Of a stretch of 5,255 nucleotides of DNA, positions 4,861-5,255 are shown piece after piece; the first letter of the stretch is position 1, and the number at the start of each line of letters is the position of its first letter. The notes under the pieces were generated by a model that was not told the origin of the DNA, made no database searches, and saw only the letters and a program-made list of their open reading frames with translations. A program made the position numbers and the translations under genes. The stretch comes from Minisyncoccota bacterium (GTDB taxonomy: Bacteria; Patescibacteriota; Minisyncoccia; Phycocordibacterales; Phycocordibacteraceae). The stretch covers positions 1 to 5,255 of the forward strand of contig JAQUAU010000055.1 in the NCBI GenBank assembly GCA_028687085.1, in the 5' to 3' direction.

Positions 4861-5255
4861 CAAATTATGAAATTGTTACATTAAGTCTTTCTTTTTCTAC
4901 GCTAGTCGTCTCTTTTATTGCATATCAAAATGCAACTAAAATAAAAGAAATTGATGAAAACATGTCAACTAAAATGCTTGAAATAGAAAAAAGTAATTTG
5001 AATCAAAATATGGCACAAACTGAACTTTATATTCAAGAACTTTTAGTTAATGCGAGAACTTTATTTCTAAATATCAATTTAGAAATTATTAAACTTTCTA
5101 TTGGTGAGAATGAAGAATTAATAAAGATAAGAGACAATTTAACTCAAATGACATTACAAGAAATTCTCAATGCATACGAAGTAGCCTGTATGAAATACTT
5201 AGATGCCAAAATTGATAAAGAAAGATTTAAAAAAACATATAGTCAAGAAATTCGA
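4857..5255 (+). CDS. Membrane-anchored helical protein of unknown function (runs off the right edge)
   Basis: The ATG at 4857 overlaps the previous stop as ATGA, with AAAGG (4843-4847) nine bases upstream, and the frame stays open for 133 codons to the window edge. Residues about 5-23 (EIVTLSLSFSTLVVSFIAY) form one N-terminal membrane helix. A likely coiled coil follows: KIKEIDENMSTKMLEIEKSN and then NMAQTELYIQELLVNARTLF. Later comes EILNAYEVACMKYLDAKIDK followed by ERFKKTYSQEI; from memory a similar motif (NAYE..C..YLD.KID..RFK..Y) recurs in uncharacterised single-helix membrane proteins of bacterial accessory regions. The soluble part is probably cytoplasmic, since the residues after the helix are lysine-rich. 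Any enzymatic domain would lie beyond the edge. It is probably part of the same unit as the 103-residue gene. Confidence 0.75.
   Translation, partial: MTNYEIVTLSLSFSTLVVSFIAYQNATKIKEIDENMSTKMLEIEKSNLNQNMAQTELYIQELLVNARTLFLNINLEIIKLSIGENEELIKIRDNLTQMTLQEILNAYEVACMKYLDAKIDKERFKKTYSQEIR

Overview
This window looks like the conjugation or mobilisation end of a plasmid or integrative conjugative element, joined to an AT-rich stretch of accessory genes. The host is probably a low-to-medium GC Gram-negative bacterium. The style of the relaxase, MobC-like and coupling proteins reminds me of Campylobacterota (Sulfurimonas, Sulfurovum or Arcobacter-like), but that is an impression from sequence style and no taxonomic marker is present. 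There are no rRNA, tRNA, CRISPR or transposase genes.

Minus strand, 3212 down to 1: a compact leftward operon. In order of transcription it encodes a small winged-helix DNA-binding protein (3212-2982), a MobC-like relaxosome accessory protein (2962-2588), a relaxase with an HIHIH metal-binding motif (2583-1708), a VirD4/TraG coupling ATPase (1636-89), and the start of a secreted or membrane protein that runs off the left edge (99-1). Together these would bind and nick oriT (the DNA-binding protein, MobC-like protein and relaxase) and hand the relaxase-DNA complex to a type IV secretion channel (VirD4). The cut-off gene probably begins the channel or pilus genes.

Centre, 3213-3383: a divergent, very AT-rich control region. 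It carries 20-base tandem repeats, a perfect 16-base palindrome, a second dyad and a good -10 box. It is the best candidate in the window for operators of the nearby DNA-binding proteins, and possibly for oriT.

Plus strand, 3384-5255: first a 77-residue ribbon-helix-helix protein, with composition like the mobilisation genes. Then composition drops sharply in GC: a five-helix membrane protein of unknown function (3621-4367, TTG start), a 180-base intergenic region with two striking stem-loops (4381-4463), a 103-residue unknown protein (4549-4860), and an ATGA-overlapping gene for a membrane-anchored helical protein that runs off the right edge (4857-5255). This right half looks like cargo of unknown function.

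The most interesting points are four. The relaxase frame continues past its TGA into a basic tail that ends exactly at the VirD4 start. The control region carries iteron-like repeats. The cargo contains a large composite hairpin. The cargo also holds an uncharacterised two-gene unit at the right edge.
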